Shown: positions 1-8,420 of the stretch, in pieces | Layout: each line of letters begins with the position of its first letter | Numbering within the stretch: the stretch's first letter is position 1 | Source: JACMLX01 sp031374935 | GTDB lineage: Bacteria; Gemmatimonadota; Gemmatimonadetes; Gemmatimonadales; Gemmatimonadaceae | Direction of reading: 5' to 3' | DNA length: 64,000 nt | Assembly (NCBI GenBank): GCA_031374935.1 | Contig: JANMHB010000093.1 | Coordinates: 81,303-145,302 of the forward strand | Translations under genes and position numbers: made by a program | The notes under the pieces: generated by a model | The model's input: only the letters and a program-made list of their open reading frames with translations | What the model was told of the DNA's origin: nothing | The model's database searches: none

Positions 1-2310
1 GATCTCGCGCTGGGCAGTCCGTTCGGCGCCCGGGAGACGCCGGAGCTCGAAGCGATGCTCGGTCCGGTACTCAATCCACTCGTGCTTCGCCTGGATCTGA
101 GCGACGATCCATCGTTCACCGTGCTGTTCAGTCGGGCGCGCGACGCTGTGCTCGACGCGCACGAACACCGGCGCACCCCGTTCGAGGAGTTGGTCCAGGC
201 GATGCACCCCGACCGGGCCGCGGGGCAGTCGCCAGTGTTCCAGGTCGCCGTTATCCTCCACAATGCGCCGGCAGACCACGACGTCCAGATCGTCAGCGGC
301 GGCGCCGTGTATGACGTCACCTGGTACGCGCATGAGGACGGCGCCGTGTTGCACTGCGGCATCGAGTACCGCACCGATCTGTTCGACGCCGCGACCATTC
401 GTCGACTGGCGCGGCATCTCGAACAGTTCCTCGCGTCCGCACTGCGCGATCCCAACCTGCCTGTGTCAGTGCTCGAGATGCTGTCGCCGGCGGATGTGGC
501 CGAGGTGTTGGCGTTCAATCCGCCGCAGGTGGCATTGGATGAGCGGACGGTCATCGAGCAGTTCGATGCGATGGCCATGGCGCATCCGGATCGCATCGCA
601 ATCACGGCGGAGGGCGAATCGCTGACGTACGCGGAGCTGGCACGGCAGTCCGCCCGCATCGCGTCCGCATTGGCGCACGCCGGTACCACTCCGGGATGCC
701 CGGCCGCGCTGGCAAGCGACCGGGCATCGAGCATGGTCGTCGCACTGCTCGGCATCCTTCGGGGCGGCGGCGTCTATGTGCCTGTGGATCCCGAGTATCC
801 GGCCGGACGCTTTGCATCGATCCTGCGTGATGCAGGATGCCAGCATCTGCTGGCCACCCGCCAGGCGAGCGGCATGCTGGCGCCCGGCGCGGCGCCGGAA
901 CACCAGCTGATCGTCGACGACATACTGGAAGCCGCAGAGCCGCACGCAGTCGTCGGCGCCGGTCATCTGCCGTCGCCATCGGATGTTGCGTATGTGATGT
1001 ATACGTCTGGTGCGACAGGAGTGCCGCTGGGCGTGGAAGTGGCGCATACGTCGCTGAGCAACCTGCTGGGCGCCATGCGCGGTATCGTGCGTGTGGATCG
1101 TGATACCGCCATGATCGCGGCGGCGCCGCTCACGTCCGACATGTCGATCGTCGAGATGCTGCTGCCGCTGACTGCCGGCGGACGGGTCGTCATCGCGTCG
1201 CGTGACGATGTTGCATCGGGGCAGCGGATGGGCGAATTGCTTCGGAAGACATCGCCGACCGTGGTGCAGCTGACGCCTTCGGGATGGCAGGCGCTGCTCG
1301 CATCGGGGTGGGAGGGGAATGGTTCTATCGTGGCGATCGCCAGTGGCGAACGGCTGTCCGGGGAGCTCGCAGCGCGCATTCACGAACGGGTCGGGGTCCT
1401 CCTGAACGGCTGGGGTGATATCGAAACAACCATCTACTCGTCGATGTCTGCGTACGTGCCAGATGCACCGGTTCCCAATGGCGGTGCGATTGCCAACTCG
1501 ACGCTCTACGTGCTCGATGCGCACAGCCGGCCGACCCCGATCGGCGGCGTGGGTGAGCTTCACGTCGGTGGTGCCGGCGTGGCGCTGCGATATCGACAGC
1601 GCGACGAGCTGACCGCCGCGCATTTCATGACAGATCCGTTCGTGGTGGGGCAGGATGCGCGGATGTACCGAACCGGCGATCTCGGTCGCTGGCGGAACGA
1701 CGGCTCGATCGAACGGTTCGGCCGCACGGACGACCGGATCAATCTGCGCGGCTATCGTATCGAGCCGGGCGACGTCGAGCGCGCGATCATGTCGCACCGT
1801 GGGGTGAAGACCGCCGCGGTGGCGGTTCGCGCATTGCCCGGTGGTGATCCTCGCCTGATGGCGTGGGTCGTCCTCCACCCGAGTATCGGCTGCACCGCCA
1901 CTGAACTCCGACGCCACCTCCGCACACAGCTGCCGGAGTTCATGGTGCCGTCCATGGTGTCGTTCCTCGAGGCGTTGCCGCTGACGGTGCGCGGTACGGT
2001 GGATCACACCGCGCTGCCAGACCCGTTCGCGGCTGGCCGGAGCAGTGTGACCGTCGACCCGCCCCGCACCACAACCGAGCGGCTGATTGCCGAGGTCTGG
2101 ACCAGTCTGATCGGGGTGGCACCGACGTCGCGTGCGGATCTCTTTTTCGAGCTCGGCGGCTACTCATTGCTTGCGATGCGCGCCGCACGCGAAATCAGCG
2201 ACCGGACCGGGACGACAGTGGATCCACGCACACTCTTCTTCCGGAGTCTTGGTGATATCGCAGCAGCCTGCGACGAGCAGCGTGCTGCCTTGGTGGCTCT
2301 GGCGCCATGA
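1..2310 (+). CDS. NRPS terminal module, partial: C(end)-A-PCP
   Basis: This is the end of a nonribosomal peptide synthetase. The frame is open from base 1, so the gene begins outside the window. Bases 1-480 encode the end of a condensation domain (the conserved LGSPFGAR and LNPLVLRLDL stretches). An adenylation domain follows, from about 540 to 2020. It keeps YTSGATG, the Asp of the A4 region (SDMSIVE) and the A7/A8 block YRTGDLG...GRTDDRINLRGYRIEPGD. The carrier domain has LGGYSLL, with the phosphopantetheine Ser at 2164-2166. Two family lysines are replaced: A3 has PLG instead of PKG (Leu at 1027-1029), and A10 has GTVDH instead of GKVDR (Thr at 1996-1998). There is no thioesterase domain. 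The stop overlaps the next start (ATGA). The domain assignment is secure; the peptide product is unknown. Confidence 0.93.
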   Translation, partial: DLALGSPFGARETPELEAMLGPVLNPLVLRLDLSDDPSFTVLFSRARDAVLDAHEHRRTPFEELVQAMHPDRAAGQSPVFQVAVILHNAPADHDVQIVSGGAVYDVTWYAHEDGAVLHCGIEYRTDLFDAATIRRLARHLEQFLASALRDPNLPVSVLEMLSPADVAEVLAFNPPQVALDERTVIEQFDAMAMAHPDRIAITAEGESLTYAELARQSARIASALAHAGTTPGCPAALASDRASSMVVALLGILRGGGVYVPVDPEYPAGRFASILRDAGCQHLLATRQASGMLAPGAAPEHQLIVDDILEAAEPHAVVGAGHLPSPSDVAYVMYTSGATGVPLGVEVAHTSLSNLLGAMRGIVRVDRDTAMIAAAPLTSDMSIVEMLLPLTAGGRVVIASRDDVASGQRMGELLRKTSPTVVQLTPSGWQALLASGWEGNGSIVAIASGERLSGELAARIHERVGVLLNGWGDIETTIYSSMSAYVPDAPVPNGGAIANSTLYVLDAHSRPTPIGGVGELHVGGAGVALRYRQRDELTAAHFMTDPFVVGQDARMYRTGDLGRWRNDGSIERFGRTDDRINLRGYRIEPGDVERAIMSHRGVKTAAVAVRALPGGDPRLMAWVVLHPSIGCTATELRRHLRTQLPEFMVPSMVSFLEALPLTVRGTVDHTALPDPFAAGRSSVTVDPPRTTTERLIAEVWTSLIGVAPTSRADLFFELGGYSLLAMRAAREISDRTGTTVDPRTLFFRSLGDIAAACDEQRAALVALAP

Positions 2311-3092
2311 TCCAACTCCATTTCGGTACTTCGGATCGGCGGTTGTTCGGGGTCTACGGTGTCCCATCGCCGTCGGCAGCGCCGCGTGGTGCCGCGCTGC
2401 TCTGTCCCCCGTGGGGGCAGGAGTACGTTGTCTCGCATCGGCTGTACCTCCGCCTGGCCAATCGTCTGAGCCAGGCCGGGTATCATGTGCTCCGATTCGA
2501 TTACTTTGGCACCGGTGACTCGGACGGCGACCGGCGTGATGGCGATCTGGAGTCATGGCAGGACGACGCCACCACCGCGCTGGAGGAACTGCGTGACATC
2601 TCTGGCGCGGCTGCCGTCACCGTGCTTGGGATCCGCCTCGGCGCCGCTGTTGCATGGCGTCTGGCGACGGCTCGGCGCGAGGTGAGAGCGGCGGTGCTCT
2701 GGGATCCGGTGATCTCCGGAACCGCCTACGTGCAGGACCTGATTCAGACCCAGCGGCAGATCGATCGATTCTCACTCACGGAGCCACTGCTGACGCGCGG
2801 ACAACCTGGTGATCTGCATCTGCTCGGGTTTCCGATGACCCTGGCGATGCGTGCGTCGATTGAACGCATTCAGCTCGAGACCTATGCCGCACGCTCGAAC
2901 GCCGAGGTAAAGCTCTTCTTCTCCGATGTCGTGGGCGACGGGCATGTGCTGTCCGCCGCAATGCAAGCAGCAGGTGTCGCGGTGCGCAGCGAGACACTCC
3001 TTGGCGCTTCGCCATGGCGCGAGGATGAATCAACGGGCCATGGCGCTCTGCCGGAACCGTTGCTGGAGCGGATGATCGAGGGAATGCCGTGA
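2307..3092 (+). CDS. Alpha/beta-hydrolase, Arg at the nucleophile position
   Basis: This 261-residue protein has an alpha/beta-hydrolase fold, with FDYFGTGDSDG near residues 64-74 and the nucleophile elbow as VLGIRLGAA near 107-114. The elbow has Arg110 where the catalytic Ser of GxSxG should be. The same GxRLGA elbow is, from memory, typical of the exosortase-A-associated hydrolase 2 family, so this may be a non-classical or non-catalytic member. Its start overlaps the NRPS stop and its own stop overlaps the next start, so it is translationally coupled in the NRPS operon. A role in releasing or editing the NRPS-bound chain would fit the missing thioesterase domain, but that is inference. Confidence 0.82.
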   Translation: MIQLHFGTSDRRLFGVYGVPSPSAAPRGAALLCPPWGQEYVVSHRLYLRLANRLSQAGYHVLRFDYFGTGDSDGDRRDGDLESWQDDATTALEELRDISGAAAVTVLGIRLGAAVAWRLATARREVRAAVLWDPVISGTAYVQDLIQTQRQIDRFSLTEPLLTRGQPGDLHLLGFPMTLAMRASIERIQLETYAARSNAEVKLFFSDVVGDGHVLSAAMQAAGVAVRSETLLGASPWREDESTGHGALPEPLLERMIEGMP

Positions 3093-4033
3093 GCTGCACC
3101 ACCTATCGCGAGCAGGCGCTGCGCTTCGGACCAGACGACCGGCTGACGGGCATTGTGACGATGCCAACGACCGCACTCGCCGGCGCACCATGCGTGGTGT
3201 TCGTGAACGCCGGCGTGGTGCACCGTGTCGGTCCTGACCGGCTCTACGTGGATCTGGCACGCGCGATCGCCGCCATTGGTTTCCCGTCGCTTCGATTCGA
3301 TCTTTCCGGACTCGGCTACTCGCGCCCTGCAGCCGGCACGCAGTCACTCGATGAACTCGTCCGCGAAGACATTCGCTCGGCGCTCGACATGCTCGTACCG
3401 ATGGTACCCGCGACGCATTTCGTGATGGTCGGATTGTGCTCAGGCGCCAACAACTCGCAGCGGGCCGCCCTGTCCGACGAACGGATCACCGGTCTGATCC
3501 TGATCGATCCCACCGTGCCGCGCACTTGGAAGGGGTCGCTGATTCATTTCACGCGGCGCCTGAAGCACCCAGCCACCCTCGCGGACCTGCTCCTGCTCCG
3601 GCACCCGGTGTTACACCGCCCGTTTGCAATCGGCGCCGGCAGCGTTGTGCAGCAAGCCGCGGCTGAGCAAGTTGGCGATCGGGCGCTGGCTGAAGTGCCA
3701 CGGGAGCTGCGGCGCGCATTCTCCGAGTCGATCCAACGCGTCGTGGCACGCGACGTGAAGCTCATGATGGTCTTCACCGGCGGCGTCAACCACGTTTACA
3801 ACTACCGCAAGCAGCTCTTCGACCTGTTGCCGGACGTGGACTTTCGCGGCCTGCTGCACCTCGAGTACCTGCCCAACGCCGATCACACGGTGAGCGACGT
3901 CGCCAATCGGAGGCATCTCGTTCAGGCGGTCCACACCTGGTTGCGTCGGTCATTCAGGGCGAGCAGCAACGATGACGCGCCGCCGCCGGGGATTGCCGGT
4001 GCAAGCGCGCCGCGGCGTGAACTCGTGCTGTGA
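3089..4033 (+). CDS. Alpha/beta-hydrolase, Cys at the nucleophile position
   Basis: This 314-residue alpha/beta-hydrolase starts at a GTG that overlaps the previous stop (GTGA). Core signatures are VVFVNAGVVHRVGPDR near residues 36-51, RFDLSGLGYSR near 69-79 and the elbow VGLCSGA near 114-120. The elbow puts Cys117 at the nucleophile position instead of Ser. A His in NADHTVSD, in the last quarter, could be the catalytic base. With its upstream neighbour it forms a pair of hydrolases next to an NRPS module that lacks a thioesterase. Cys nucleophiles occur in some thioesterases and acyltransferases, so chain release or transfer is plausible but not shown. No signal peptide is visible, so a cytoplasmic location is expected. 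Confidence 0.82.
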   Translation: MSCTTYREQALRFGPDDRLTGIVTMPTTALAGAPCVVFVNAGVVHRVGPDRLYVDLARAIAAIGFPSLRFDLSGLGYSRPAAGTQSLDELVREDIRSALDMLVPMVPATHFVMVGLCSGANNSQRAALSDERITGLILIDPTVPRTWKGSLIHFTRRLKHPATLADLLLLRHPVLHRPFAIGAGSVVQQAAAEQVGDRALAEVPRELRRAFSESIQRVVARDVKLMMVFTGGVNHVYNYRKQLFDLLPDVDFRGLLHLEYLPNADHTVSDVANRRHLVQAVHTWLRRSFRASSNDDAPPPGIAGASAPRRELVL

Positions 4034-4087
4034 GATGACGTCGTCTCCCGGGTCGCCACTGTCGCGCCACACAGGCGGAAGGCGCCC

Positions 4088-4822
4088 GTGTGGCCTGCGC
4101 GTGGAGCGAATGTTCCTGGGACGCCCGGTATGGTGACGGCGACGTTCATCGAGGTTCCCCCCAGCGCGCAGCCTGCCGATATTTCCCTGTTGAGTGGGGA
4201 GGAAAGAGCGCGCGCGGAACGCTTCGTCTTCGAACGTGATCGCAGCAGCTTCGTGACCACCCGGGCTGCACTCCGTCGTCTGCTGGCCGTCGAGTGCGGC
4301 GTGCCGCCAGCCGATCTGCTGTTCGAGGCGGATGCGTTCGGCCGCCCACGTTTGGTCGAGTCGATCCGGGCGGCGCAGCCTCAGCTGGACTTCAACGTGT
4401 CGCATTCCGGACGACTTGGCGCAGTGGCGCTGTCGCGTGCAGGCAGAGTCGGTATCGATGTGGAATGGCACGAGCGGATGCATTCGCTCCGTGAAGTCGA
4501 ACAGGAAGTCATGGGTACGCAGGAGCGTGAGATGCTGCAGCTGCTCGACGGTGATGCGTACGCCCGCGCTTTTCTGGGCTGTTGGACCCGAAAAGAGGCC
4601 ATCGCGAAGGCGATCGGAGTCGGCGTCCAGTATCCGTTGAGAACGATCGACATCCCCGTCGTTGATGCCGACGGTAGCGCAGTCTTCCAGTCTGACGACG
4701 GGCAGTTCTGGTCAGTGGCGACACTCCATGTGACCACGAGTTACACCGCGTCGTTCGCCATGGCTGGATCAGTGGGCGGGACTGTCACCGCAACACTCCG
4801 CCAGGCAGCGATGCAGCTCTGA
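4088..4822 (+). CDS. 4'-phosphopantetheinyl transferase, Sfp type
   Basis: This enzyme would transfer phosphopantetheine from CoA to the Ser of the upstream carrier domain, turning the NRPS into its holo form. The hallmark motifs are all present: FNVSHSG (about residues 102-108), VGIDVE with metal-binding Asp124 and Glu126, and WTRKEAIAKAIG (about 165-176). At about 244 residues it has the usual Sfp-type length. The chosen start is a GTG at 4088, preceded by GGAAGG. An ATG at 4130 is the alternative; it has no obvious ribosome site but would remove an unconserved leader. The gene follows the hydrolases by 54 bases and completes the NRPS operon. Confidence 0.93.
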   Translation: MWPARGANVPGTPGMVTATFIEVPPSAQPADISLLSGEERARAERFVFERDRSSFVTTRAALRRLLAVECGVPPADLLFEADAFGRPRLVESIRAAQPQLDFNVSHSGRLGAVALSRAGRVGIDVEWHERMHSLREVEQEVMGTQEREMLQLLDGDAYARAFLGCWTRKEAIAKAIGVGVQYPLRTIDIPVVDADGSAVFQSDDGQFWSVATLHVTTSYTASFAMAGSVGGTVTATLRQAAMQL

Positions 4823-4852
4823 TGCGATTCGCCCCGGCCGCGCGTCCCGCAG

Positions 4853-5632
4853 TCAGCGACAGGTCAGCGCAATCACACTCGCCGCCAGATCGATCGAGCA
4901 CCGCCGGGTGCCGGTGGGCGTCTCGATCACACTGCGGATGACGGTGCTGCTGTCATAGGTGGTCGCCTCGCGCCAAAACGTGGCGGGAGCGCCGCTGCGA
5001 CTGGTCCAGATCACGCGACGGCTGGTGCCGATCATCCGCGGAATACGCGATTCGGGGGTGCTCCCGGGAGTGATGACCACGCGCAGGTCCGCGCTGCCGG
5101 TGTCCACCGAGACCACCTGCGTCGCGATCTGCTCATTGGTGCCGTTCTCACTGCTGCGATGGCGGAGTGCGACGTATGGCACCGACCCGCCACTCAACGG
5201 CAGGGTCCACGATACCCCTTGCCGCCGGATACGCTGTTCCGGTTGCCCGGAGGACGCGTCGAGCGTGCCGCTCATCTGCGACTCGGTACGGAGGCCGAGC
5301 GAATCCTGCCAGCCGAAGGCATACGCGATGCTCAGCCCGTTCAATGTGCTCGAGCAGCGCGTGATCCCGCCGGCTTCTGGGGTGCAGCTGGGCGGCGGTG
5401 GCAGCGTGGTGGTTCTGCCGGCGGTCAGCGCGAACGGGTTTCCGGTGACAGAACCCGCGATGCCATTCAGGCCGGCACCCCCGAGCCCGGACGCGCCTGC
5501 GATCGTCAGCGTGGTGCCGACGAGGGGCGCGTCGGTGAGCACGTCGCCCTGCGGTGCGGTGGTCTCATCGCCGCCGCCGCAGCCCGCGAAGGACAGGACG
5601 GTCAGCGACAGCGCGGCGAATCGACCAAACAT
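4853..5632 (-). CDS. Predicted lipoprotein of unknown function
   Basis: This 259-residue protein has a lipoprotein signal: MFGRFAALSLTVLSFAGC, with a lipobox ending FAGC and followed by GGGDETTAP. The reading frame extends upstream to 5680, but the Met at 5632 is chosen because it opens directly on the hydrophobic leader. The mature part is rich in Ser, Thr and Gly, with a Pro run near residue 78 and two Cys flanking GGITR. No catalytic motif was recognised. It is convergent with the NRPS operon and tail-to-head with the CHRD protein gene. It probably sits on a membrane facing the periplasm. Similar orphan lipoproteins are common in environmental high-GC bacteria. Confidence 0.72.
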   Translation of the reverse strand: MFGRFAALSLTVLSFAGCGGGDETTAPQGDVLTDAPLVGTTLTIAGASGLGGAGLNGIAGSVTGNPFALTAGRTTTLPPPPSCTPEAGGITRCSSTLNGLSIAYAFGWQDSLGLRTESQMSGTLDASSGQPEQRIRRQGVSWTLPLSGGSVPYVALRHRSSENGTNEQIATQVVSVDTGSADLRVVITPGSTPESRIPRMIGTSRRVIWTSRSGAPATFWREATTYDSSTVIRSVIETPTGTRRCSIDLAASVIALTCR

Positions 5633-5762
5633 ATGTGGGCTCCGAGGCGAAACGCGCGGGCAACGTGACGGGTACGACACCGGCGCCGGGCCACCTGATG
5701 GTCAGTCTGTGGCCGTGCGCCGGATACATACCCGCCAGTCCCTGCCGCGGTCACGCCCCCGG

Positions 5763-6299
5763 TCAGGAGTTCAGACGCCGCCGACGCGCAACCACTGCCA
5801 GTCCGGCCAGCCCGCCGGCCAGCAAGGCCATCGATGCCGGCTCCGGCACCACGTTCAGCTGCCCGCGAATCTCGCCGCCCGGAAAGCCCTGGCTGTGCAC
5901 GTTGAAGTACATGTTGCCGGCCAGCAACGCGGTGACCTGCACATCCGAGATGTTGAACACCGCGTTCGTCAGCACGCCGCTCGTCCCGCCCGGTCCGAGC
6001 ACCACTTGCGAGCCGAAGTCGAATCGCACCGGACCATTCACGCCAAACGGCGCTTCGTGGATGTGCGCGATGCTAAACGGGGTCAGCAGTCCACTGAACG
6101 TCAAATTCAGCGTGATCTGGGTGCGGGCGGCGTTCAACACCACCGTGCCGTTGCCAAAGGCCGGTGTCACCCGTGCCGGAACTTCCTGTGCGCCATTCAG
6201 AAAGGCGGTCAGCGTGGTCTGGGCCTGTACGACGCCTGCCGAAACGATCATGGTTGCGGCGATGACGGCGGTGCGGTGGAGGGTCTTTCTGAGCATCAT
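5763..6299 (-). CDS. CHRD-domain protein with PEP-CTERM sorting signal
   Basis: This 178-residue secreted protein has an N-terminal signal peptide ending near VQAQ, then a CHRD domain (about residues 28-150). CHRD features include LNGAQEVPA, FGNGTVVL, AHIHEAPFGVNGPV and YFNVHSQGFPGGEIRGQL. The C-terminus is a textbook PEP-CTERM tail: VPEP, a hydrophobic stretch from MALLAGG to AVVA, then RRRR. Such proteins are recognised by an exosortase and cleaved at PEP during export to the cell surface or biofilm matrix. No exosortase is encoded in this window. AGGAGAG lies 5' of the start codon on the coding strand. The CHRD function is unknown; it is a beta-rich fold first described in chordin. Confidence 0.9.
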   Translation of the reverse strand: MMLRKTLHRTAVIAATMIVSAGVVQAQTTLTAFLNGAQEVPARVTPAFGNGTVVLNAARTQITLNLTFSGLLTPFSIAHIHEAPFGVNGPVRFDFGSQVVLGPGGTSGVLTNAVFNISDVQVTALLAGNMYFNVHSQGFPGGEIRGQLNVVPEPASMALLAGGLAGLAVVARRRRLNS

Positions 6300-6488
6300 G
6301 GTCCAGCTCTCCTGGTGGTTGTGGAAAGGCGCGTGCGAGGCCGGGCGGCGATGCGGAGACGCGCCTTCGACTGGTAGACGGCATCACCCTGAACTGCATT
6401 CCCGCGAAACCCGGTGCGCTCGTCGGTCACCGCAGCGTGCGTCGATCGCCGGACGGCTCTGTTCGCCGCGCCTCCGGGGAGCAAATGG

Positions 6489-7109
6489 CTACCCTTTCGT
6501 TCTGGTTCCGGAGCCGCGCTTCTTGCCGGCCTGCTTCCTGGCCGACGACGTCGCTGACGGGGCCTTGGGATCGGCACCCGGACGCGGCGACACGCGCGGC
6601 TTCTCCGGTTGGGTCGCCTCACCGGCCGTGTGCTGCCGCCGCAGCACCACCGGAACCGCGAACCCTTCCATCCCCTTGATCGAGAACTCACCGGCGTAGC
6701 CCACACCTGGTGCAAGTGTGTCGTTCACCATGATCGCCACATGAATCACGCGCTGCTCACCCGCCCCGAGCTGTACCGCTGGTGGCTCGAAGACCGGTGC
6801 CGCGCGAGCGACGGTGCTGGTGTGGTCGCGGAAATCGGAGCTGAGGAACGCACAAGACACGGCGCGCTCCAGATCGTTGCTGACGAGAAACGAGCCGCGT
6901 GCCATGGCGCCCGCCTCCCCTTCCAGGATCAGCGCACCGCTCCCGCCATCCATCTCCGGTGTCGGTTCCGGCGGCTCGACCGGACCACCGATGATCTCGG
7001 AGATCCCGCGGATGTACTCCACCGAGAGGTCCATCCACCCTTTGTAGAACTTCGCGTTCGCCTGCACTGCCCGTTTCATCATCTCTGACACATCCAGGCC
7101 GTCAGCCAT
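6489..7109 (-). CDS. Cytoplasmic Ig-like protein: N-terminal amphipathic helix, basic tail
   Basis: I do not recognise this 206-residue protein. Three parts are visible. Residues about 8-40 form an aromatic amphipathic helix (NAKFYKGWMDLSVEYIRG). Residues about 55-160 look like a beta-sandwich, with LGAGEQRVIHVAIMV and GVGYAGEFSIKG typical of Ig-like folds. Residues 175-206 are a Lys/Arg/Pro/Gly-rich tail. There is no signal peptide, which is odd for a free Ig-like domain. It is the last of four genes in a row that each overlap their neighbour, and its start overlaps the previous stop by 8 bases. The helix resembles those of phasin or PHA-synthase-partner proteins, so binding to a hydrophobic surface is my guess. 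Confidence 0.75.
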   Translation of the reverse strand: MADGLDVSEMMKRAVQANAKFYKGWMDLSVEYIRGISEIIGGPVEPPEPTPEMDGGSGALILEGEAGAMARGSFLVSNDLERAVSCAFLSSDFRDHTSTVARAAPVFEPPAVQLGAGEQRVIHVAIMVNDTLAPGVGYAGEFSIKGMEGFAVPVVLRRQHTAGEATQPEKPRVSPRPGADPKAPSATSSARKQAGKKRGSGTRTKG

Positions 7110-7695
7110 CCTTCACCCCGGCTGTTCCCGGAACACGGTGTGTGCGGCACGGCCGCGGGCAGTAGAAGTGATCGTACCAGTGATGAATGTTGTCGGTACA
7201 ATCCTTTACCGTGACGTCGCAGCCCTTCTTGTCCGTACAGTCGGTGACGGCAATCTCCACGCGGACGAAGTGGTCGACGCAGCCGCGGATGATGATCGGC
7301 GCCGTGTACCGCTGACCGTGCGCGACCGTCGGCGGCAGATGCACCGTCACGGTGCTCGTCGCGGCGTCCTGCGGATCGAGAAAGAGCGTCGTGGGCGAGA
7401 AGGACATCCATCCGGCAAGTTTTCCCAGCGCCGTGATCACCACCACCTGCGGTGACCAGCCGCAGTTGCTGACATGCAGGCGAATCGTGGCCGAACCGCC
7501 CGGTATCATCTCCAGGCGACAGGTGCCGGCGTGGCGCGGTTCCCAGCAGGGCGGGGGAATCTCACATCCTGACGACATCGATCGCTGCGCCAGCGTGCTT
7601 GCCATCGCCGCGGCCATCTGCGTTGGTGCCTGCAACAGTTTTGCGATCGTCTCGCTGATCGCTTTTGCTGTCGCGGTCTCCTTGTCATCGGTCAT
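7102..7695 (-). CDS. Cytoplasmic Cys-rich Ig-like protein
   Basis: This is a protein of about 197 residues with no recognised family. The start at 7695 (MTDDKETATAK) is chosen because its ATG overlaps the preceding stop as ATGA; the open frame reaches 7776. Residues about 7-38 form an Ala-rich helix (TAKAISETIAKLLQAPTQ...). A beta-sandwich follows (about 58-150), with PGGSATIRLHVSNCG and PPTVAHGQRYTAPIIIRG. The C-terminus is rich in Cys and His, including HHWYDHFYCPRPCRTH, and could bind metal. About ten Cys occur in total, which is unusual for a protein without an export signal. The layout parallels its two neighbours, which suggests duplication and divergence. Confidence 0.75.
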   Translation of the reverse strand: MTDDKETATAKAISETIAKLLQAPTQMAAAMASTLAQRSMSSGCEIPPPCWEPRHAGTCRLEMIPGGSATIRLHVSNCGWSPQVVVITALGKLAGWMSFSPTTLFLDPQDAATSTVTVHLPPTVAHGQRYTAPIIIRGCVDHFVRVEIAVTDCTDKKGCDVTVKDCTDNIHHWYDHFYCPRPCRTHRVPGTAGVKDG

Positions 7696-8420
7696 CGTGT
7701 CACCCGAGCCTTGGTTGGACGTTCGCTCACCATGATGTCCGCCACGATCAGATGTGCCGCGCTGCCCAGTTCCCACGCGCCGACATAGGAACGTCCGGAC
7801 TGCGACGAGTCAGGCACGTCGAACACACAGCTCAGCACCCGCGACTCTCCCGGTGCCAGTGGCCCGGCACCACTGCGCACCGTCACGCGGCCCTCGCCGC
7901 CATGCACCTGACGCAGTTCCTCGAACAGTCGGTCGACGCGCCGCTCGTTGTCGTTCAGCGGTGCGCGCAGGGTGCGGCCAAGCGCACGATCCTGGCCGGC
8001 CACATCGTCCAGATCGAGTGTGTCCACCTTCGCAATCTCGAACGCAACGTTCCCTGTATTCGTCACGGTGACAGTGAACGGCACGCTGGACGCTGGCTCC
8101 GCGGTCACGACGGTCTGCCGCGGATCGATCCGGAGTCGCGGCACCGCCTCCACGTCAATCCGCATCGCGTGCGGCTTGCCATCGAGCGTTACTTCACCGG
8201 AATATCTGCCCGATGCGAAATGCTCAGGCAGCCGCAGGCGCAGCTCGGCATTCCCGATCCCGATCGGCCGCAGCACGGCGCGATAGATGGTCGCCTGGCC
8301 GCCGTGCATCACCGAAACCGGCAGCACCGTGCTGCGCGCCACCTCGATCGGGATGATCCCGGTCACATGGCGCGGTGGTCCGGAAAGCGTGATCGCCTCG
8401 CCGGGTGGGTTCGCGCTCAT
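7692..8420 (-). CDS. Cytoplasmic protein with two Ig-like/NEW3-like domains
   Basis: This 242-residue protein has no signal peptide. The chosen start (MSANPPGEA) overlaps the previous stop as ATGA; the frame is open to 8495. Two beta-sandwich segments can be seen. The first has SGRYSGEVTLDGKPHAMRIDVE, and the second has VPFTVTVTNTGNVAFEI with APGESRVLSCVFDVP and SGRSYVGAWELG. The TNTGN strand-turn and the PGESR...VP...G-Y-G spacing recur in the two following genes, so all three may share one ancestral domain. The function is unknown. As the second gene of a coupled set, it may be a subunit of a cytoplasmic coat or scaffold. Confidence 0.75.
   Translation of the reverse strand: MSANPPGEAITLSGPPRHVTGIIPIEVARSTVLPVSVMHGGQATIYRAVLRPIGIGNAELRLRLPEHFASGRYSGEVTLDGKPHAMRIDVEAVPRLRIDPRQTVVTAEPASSVPFTVTVTNTGNVAFEIAKVDTLDLDDVAGQDRALGRTLRAPLNDNERRVDRLFEELRQVHGGEGRVTVRSGAGPLAPGESRVLSCVFDVPDSSQSGRSYVGAWELGSAAHLIVADIMVSERPTKARVTR

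Noticed and set aside
466..2007. Long minus-strand open frame (513 codons) across the NRPS
   Set aside because: Antisense to conserved C-A-PCP domains; composition-driven His/Arg-rich shadow with no domain.
2307..4033. Calling the twin hydrolases exosortase-system hydrolases
   Set aside because: The elbow pattern is similar, but no exosortase or polysaccharide genes are adjacent; the context is NRPS.
4959..6377. Plus-strand open frame of 472 codons
   Set aside because: Shadow of the lipoprotein and CHRD genes, which have leaders, lipobox and PEP-CTERM tail.
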